Positions 6,518-9,157 of a stretch of DNA of 9,157 nt are shown here, piece by piece; position 1 is the stretch's first letter, and every line of letters begins with the position of its first letter. A program made the position numbers and the translations under genes. The stretch lies in assembly GCA_011390085.1 (NCBI GenBank), contig JAABTB010000063.1, positions 1 through 9,157 of the forward strand. The letters are read 5' to 3'. The stretch comes from Desulfobacula sp. GTDB taxonomy: Bacteria; Desulfobacterota; Desulfobacteria; Desulfobacterales; Desulfobacteraceae. Below the pieces are notes generated by a model that worked only from the letters and a program-made list of their open reading frames with translations, was not told the origin of the DNA and did no database searches.

Positions 6518-7561
6518 TCAGACCCATTGGGTCTGGGGTTCATTTTCCGACCTGGATTCCACGTCACCGATATAATAGGCTTTTTCATTCATGGCGCCGA
6601 GTCTGTCCATGACTTCCTGGACCGCCTGTTCAGGGACCACCACCACCATGCCGATGCCGTTATTAAAGGTGCGGTGCATTTCCGGCTCAGGCACGGACCC
6701 TTCCTTTTGAAGGATTTTAAAAATAGGGGGAATTTCCCAGGCATCCTTGCGAATAATGGCTTTGCAGGCCTCTGGTATCACCCGGATGATATTTTCATCA
6801 ATCCCGCCACCGGTGATGTGGACAAGGCCGTGAACCGGCAGGTCCCGTATCAGGCTCAATACGGTTTTGACATAGATGAGGGTCGGTTTTAACAGCTCTT
6901 CGCCTAGAGGGATGCCAAGGTCTGCGAGTTTGGAATGGACGGTATATTGTTTTTTTTCAAAAAGGATTTTACGGACAAGGGAAAACCCATTGCTGTGAAT
7001 CCCGCTGGATGCGATGCCGATGAGTTTGTGCCCGTTGCTGATAAAGGAGCCGTCTATGATCTTATCATTGTCCACAATCCCAACGGTAAACCCGGCCAGA
7101 TCATATTCTCCGGCCTTATACATGCCGGGCATTTCCGCTGTTTCTCCGCCGATGAGGGCGCATCCGGCTTCATTGCATCCCCTGGCAATGCCCGTCAGGA
7201 TATCTTCCGCCACCTGGTTGTTCAATGCCCCGGTGGCCAGATAATCCAGAAAAAACAGGGGCTTTGCCCCCTGGACAATGACATCGTTGACACACATGGC
7301 CACAAGGTCGATGCCGATGGTATCATGTTTATCCATCATGAATGCGATTTTTAGTTTGGTTCCCACCCCGTCAGTGGAACTGACCAGCACCGGATTGGAA
7401 ACATTGGACAGATTCAGGGAGTAAAGTCCTCCAAAACCGCCGATTTCGCCCATCACACCGGTCCGGGGGGTGGTTTTTGCAATATCTTTGATCCGGGATA
7501 CAAGTTTGTTGGCCTTGTCGATATCAACACCTGAATCTGCATAGGTTAGGGAGTCGTTCAT
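6518..7561 (-). CDS. purM: Phosphoribosylformylglycinamidine cyclo-ligase (AIR synthetase)
   Basis: PurM closes the imidazole ring in purine synthesis, converting FGAM and ATP to aminoimidazole ribotide in the cytoplasm as a dimer. The 347 residues match the family's usual length. Marks include YADSGVDIDKAN (7-18), GGFGGLYSL (41-49), STDGVGTKLKIA (62-73), GIDLVAMCVNDV (83-94), the Gly-rich GGETAEMPGMY (138-148) and IASSGIHSNGFSLVR (183-197), all typical of the PurM/ThiL/SelD ATP-binding fold. The start has GAAGGT about nine bases upstream and a strong promoter candidate further up. It is first in a leftward pair with tsaD and divergent from hom. No other pur gene is in the window. Nothing in the protein looks truncated or altered. 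Confidence 0.96.
   Translation of the reverse strand: MNDSLTYADSGVDIDKANKLVSRIKDIAKTTPRTGVMGEIGGFGGLYSLNLSNVSNPVLVSSTDGVGTKLKIAFMMDKHDTIGIDLVAMCVNDVIVQGAKPLFFLDYLATGALNNQVAEDILTGIARGCNEAGCALIGGETAEMPGMYKAGEYDLAGFTVGIVDNDKIIDGSFISNGHKLIGIASSGIHSNGFSLVRKILFEKKQYTVHSKLADLGIPLGEELLKPTLIYVKTVLSLIRDLPVHGLVHITGGGIDENIIRVIPEACKAIIRKDAWEIPPIFKILQKEGSVPEPEMHRTFNNGIGMVVVVPEQAVQEVMDRLGAMNEKAYYIGDVESRSENEPQTQWV
6519..6535 (-). other. Small hairpin at the purM stop, upstream of tsaD
   Basis: CAGACCC (6519-6525) and GGGTCTG (6529-6535) form a perfect seven-base inverted repeat with a three-base loop. It covers the last purM codons and two bases of its TGA, and ends 16 bases before the tsaD start. No T-run follows on the minus strand, so it is not a standard intrinsic terminator. 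It could affect purM-tsaD coupling or mRNA processing, or be chance. Confidence 0.4.
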
Positions 7562-7611
7562 ATAAAGATACCTTCGTCAATTGCGTCTGTTAAACCTTCT
7601 GGAACCCGGTA

Positions 7612-7640
7612 ATGATAATCAGAATGCACTCAAAAGTCAA
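7612..7640 (-). promoter_or_regulatory. Candidate sigma-70 promoter for purM-tsaD
   Basis: On the minus strand TTGACT (complement of 7635-7640) and TATCAT (complement of 7612-7617) are separated by exactly 17 bases, with five of six consensus matches in each box. This is the best promoter match in the window. It implies a leader of roughly 45 bases before the purM start at 7561, too short for a purine riboswitch. The -35 box lies back to back with that of the hom promoter. Confidence 0.6.
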
Positions 7641-7647
7641 AAGCTTT

Positions 7648-7676
7648 TTGACATCGCCGGATGAATAATGTATCTA
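7648..7676 (+). promoter_or_regulatory. Candidate sigma-70 promoter for hom-thrH
   Basis: A perfect TTGACA (7648-7653) is followed after 17 bases by TATCTA (7671-7676), a weak -10 with three consensus matches. Transcription would start near 7683, leaving a leader of about 37 bases before the ATG at 7720. A TGGAG at 7703-7707 is the likely but rather distant ribosome binding site. The leader is too short for a threonine attenuator of the enterobacterial kind. Confidence 0.45.
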
Positions 7677-7719
7677 CATTTATTTTAAACTTTAGTGAAA
7701 ACTGGAGAATCTAAAGCGT

Positions 7720-9033
7720 ATGAAAACCATCAATATTGGGATTCTGGGATTGGGTGTGGTCGGCACCGGTGTGGCCAGGTTGCTGAAAGAAAAAAAACAA
7801 TTGCTAACGGAAAGAACCGGTGCTGTTTTAAATCTGAAAACCATTGCCGATATTGATACCACCCGCGACAGGGGCATCGACCTGGGCGCTACAGTCCTCA
7901 CAACCGATGCCCAGGGGATCATCAATGACCCGGATATTCATATTATTGTGGAAACCATTGGCGGCGAAACCATTGCCAGGGACTTTATTCTAAAGGCCCT
8001 GGACCAGAAAAAACATGTGGTGACCGCCAACAAGGCCCTTCTGGCAAATCATGGAAACGATCTCGTGAAGAAGGCCAAAGGCAGCGGGGTGGATCTTGCC
8101 TTTGAGGCCAGTTGCGGCGGCTGCATGCCCATTATCAAATCTCTCCGGGAGTCCCTGGTAGCCAACCATATCCGGTCCCTGGCCGCCATATTGAACGGCA
8201 CCTGCAATTATATTCTGACCAAGATTTCCAGGGACGGTTCAGCCTTTGAAGATGCCCTGAAAGATGCCCAGGCCCTGGGATATGCAGAAGCAGAACCCTC
8301 CCTGGACATTGACGGATTCGATACGGCCCATAAACTGGCCATTTTAAATTCCCTGGCCCACGGCATGGAAATCAATTTAAAAGACATCCATGTGGAAGGC
8401 ATCCGCCATATCACACCTGTGGACATTGAATTTGCAAGGGAATTCGGCTATGCCATCAAACTGCTGGCCATCGGGAAGATCCACGACCGGCATGTGGAAG
8501 CCCGGGTCCATCCCACCATGATTCCTCTGTCCAATCCCCTGGCCCATGTGGACGGATCCATGAACGCTGTTGTCATTGATGCGGATGCCACGGGCCGGAC
8601 CATGCTCTACGGGCACGGCGCGGGCATGATGCCCACGGCCAGCGCCGTATTGAGCGATATCGTGGACATTGCCAGAAATATTATTTCGGGAACCCAAAGA
8701 CGGGTTCCCATTTTCGGGGTTCAGGATGATCATATCCGGCCCATCCCCATCCTGGCCATGTCCGAGCTTCATACCCGGTATTATCTCAGGTTTGAAGCCC
8801 AGGACCATCCGGGGGTGCTGGCAAAGATCTCGGGAATTTTAGGCGAAAACAATATCAGTATAGAATCGGTCCATCAAAAAGGCCTGAAAAGCAACGGTAA
8901 GGTGCCTGTGGTCATGATTACCCATACGGCCAAGGAAGAATGGGTGCAGAAGGCCTTGGGCGAGATTTTAAAGACCGATTCCGTTGTGGGTGATCCCATG
9001 GTCATCAGAATAGAAGAAACTGCGCGGGAGTAG
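7720..9033 (+). CDS. hom: Homoserine dehydrogenase with C-terminal ACT domain
   Basis: Hom reduces L-aspartate-4-semialdehyde to L-homoserine with NAD(P)H, the branch point to threonine and methionine, in the cytoplasm. The 437 residues are the usual length for the monofunctional ACT-bearing form. Domains in order: Rossmann fold with GILGLGVVGTG (7-17); VVTANKALLA (100-109, Lys105); the catalytic domain with NGTCNYIL (159-166) and GYAEAEPSLDIDGFDTAHK (187-205), where Asp196, Asp201 and Lys205 fit the conserved active-site residues; and an ACT domain from about 352 to 432 (YYLRFEAQDHPGVLAKISG), which usually gives threonine feedback inhibition. Odd point: the substrate loop usually reading like EASVxGGIPII is EASCGGCMPII (129-139), giving a C-x-x-C pair, Cys132 and Cys135. 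It is followed by thrH after nine bases, clearly one operon. Confidence 0.95.
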   Translation: MKTINIGILGLGVVGTGVARLLKEKKQLLTERTGAVLNLKTIADIDTTRDRGIDLGATVLTTDAQGIINDPDIHIIVETIGGETIARDFILKALDQKKHVVTANKALLANHGNDLVKKAKGSGVDLAFEASCGGCMPIIKSLRESLVANHIRSLAAILNGTCNYILTKISRDGSAFEDALKDAQALGYAEAEPSLDIDGFDTAHKLAILNSLAHGMEINLKDIHVEGIRHITPVDIEFAREFGYAIKLLAIGKIHDRHVEARVHPTMIPLSNPLAHVDGSMNAVVIDADATGRTMLYGHGAGMMPTASAVLSDIVDIARNIISGTQRRVPIFGVQDDHIRPIPILAMSELHTRYYLRFEAQDHPGVLAKISGILGENNISIESVHQKGLKSNGKVPVVMITHTAKEEWVQKALGEILKTDSVVGDPMVIRIEETARE

Positions 9034-9042
9034 AGATAAAGA

Positions 9043-9157
9043 ATGAAAATATGTGTTGCGGATCTGGAAGGCGTTTTTCTACCGGAAATCTGGATTAATG
9101 TGGCAAAAAAAACAGGGATCGAGGAATTGAAGCTGACCACAAGGGACATCAGCGATT
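9043..9157 (+). CDS. thrH: Bifunctional phosphoserine phosphatase/homoserine phosphotransferase ThrH (N-terminal fragment, cut by window end)
   Basis: The frame from the ATG at 9043 stays open to the window end and gives 38 residues. The start closely resembles Pseudomonas ThrH as I remember it: [12 protein letters not shown] (7-18), then KKTGIEELK and TTRDISD. Asp7-Leu-Glu9 is HAD motif I, with Asp7 the phospho-acceptor; ThrH has Glu where other phosphoserine phosphatases have the second Asp of DxD. ThrH moves phosphate from phosphoserine to homoserine, making O-phosphohomoserine and serine, and can replace homoserine kinase ThrB. Its place nine bases behind hom fits exactly, since Hom makes its acceptor. 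An AGAG seven bases before the ATG can serve as ribosome binding site. Only the N-terminus is visible, so motifs II-III cannot be checked. Confidence 0.88.
   Translation, partial: MKICVADLEGVFLPEIWINVAKKTGIEELKLTTRDISD

Noticed and set aside
6519..6535. Intrinsic terminator between purM and tsaD
   Set aside because: The stem is short and not followed by a T-run on the transcribed strand, and the genes are only 15 bases apart.
6506..7354. Two plus-strand open frames (128 and 139 codons) inside purM
   Set aside because: They are antisense shadows of purM; the purM frame carries all family motifs.
7562..7719. Purine riboswitch before purM or threonine leader peptide before hom
   Set aside because: With the promoters proposed, the leaders are only about 37-45 bases, and I see no aptamer-like pairing or Thr-rich short frame.
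8377..8808. 143-codon minus-strand open frame inside hom
   Set aside because: It is a shadow of the hom catalytic and ACT regions, with no ribosome binding site or known domain.

Overview
The window reads as ordinary chromosomal DNA of an anaerobic Desulfobacterota-type bacterium (Desulfobacteraceae-like). This is an inference from mid-range GC, sequence flavour and gene content (ThrH-type threonine synthesis, a DMT exporter, a GH3 NagZ variant and a stand-alone diadenylate-cyclase-like protein). No search was run. I see no tRNA, rRNA, CRISPR array, transposase, integrase or phage gene. Ten coding regions fill almost all of the sequence, and the largest gap is 158 bases.

Left end (1-2238). 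A truncated, leftward gene encodes an exported SH3-domain protein with a following coiled coil (YgiM/TIGR04211 type). A 113-base divergent gap separates it from a rightward pair. The first gene of the pair is a 490-residue protein with an unrecognised N-terminal two thirds and a C-terminal DisA-N/DAC (diadenylate cyclase) fold. Its DGA motif is intact but the usual RHR motif reads R-Y-N. The second gene overlaps it by four bases (ATGA) and encodes a 100-residue protein with an extremely His-rich N-terminus. This pair is the least understood part of the window.

Middle (2228-5507). Two leftward genes encode a ten-helix EamA/DMT transporter and ornithine aminotransferase (rocD). A divergent rightward gene encodes a GH3 beta-N-acetylhexosaminidase (nagZ) of peptidoglycan recycling.

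Right end (5504-9157). A leftward purM-tsaD operon (purine synthesis, then tRNA t6A modification) is divergent from a rightward hom-thrH operon (homoserine dehydrogenase, then the phosphoserine phosphatase/homoserine phosphotransferase ThrH, cut by the window end). Together hom and thrH carry aspartate semialdehyde to homoserine and then to phosphohomoserine. The 158-base gap between purM and hom holds good divergent promoter candidates whose -35 boxes lie back to back in a dyad.

Both convergent junctions (His-rich gene/rocD and nagZ/tsaD) have overlapping 3' ends, so neither leaves room for an intergenic terminator.
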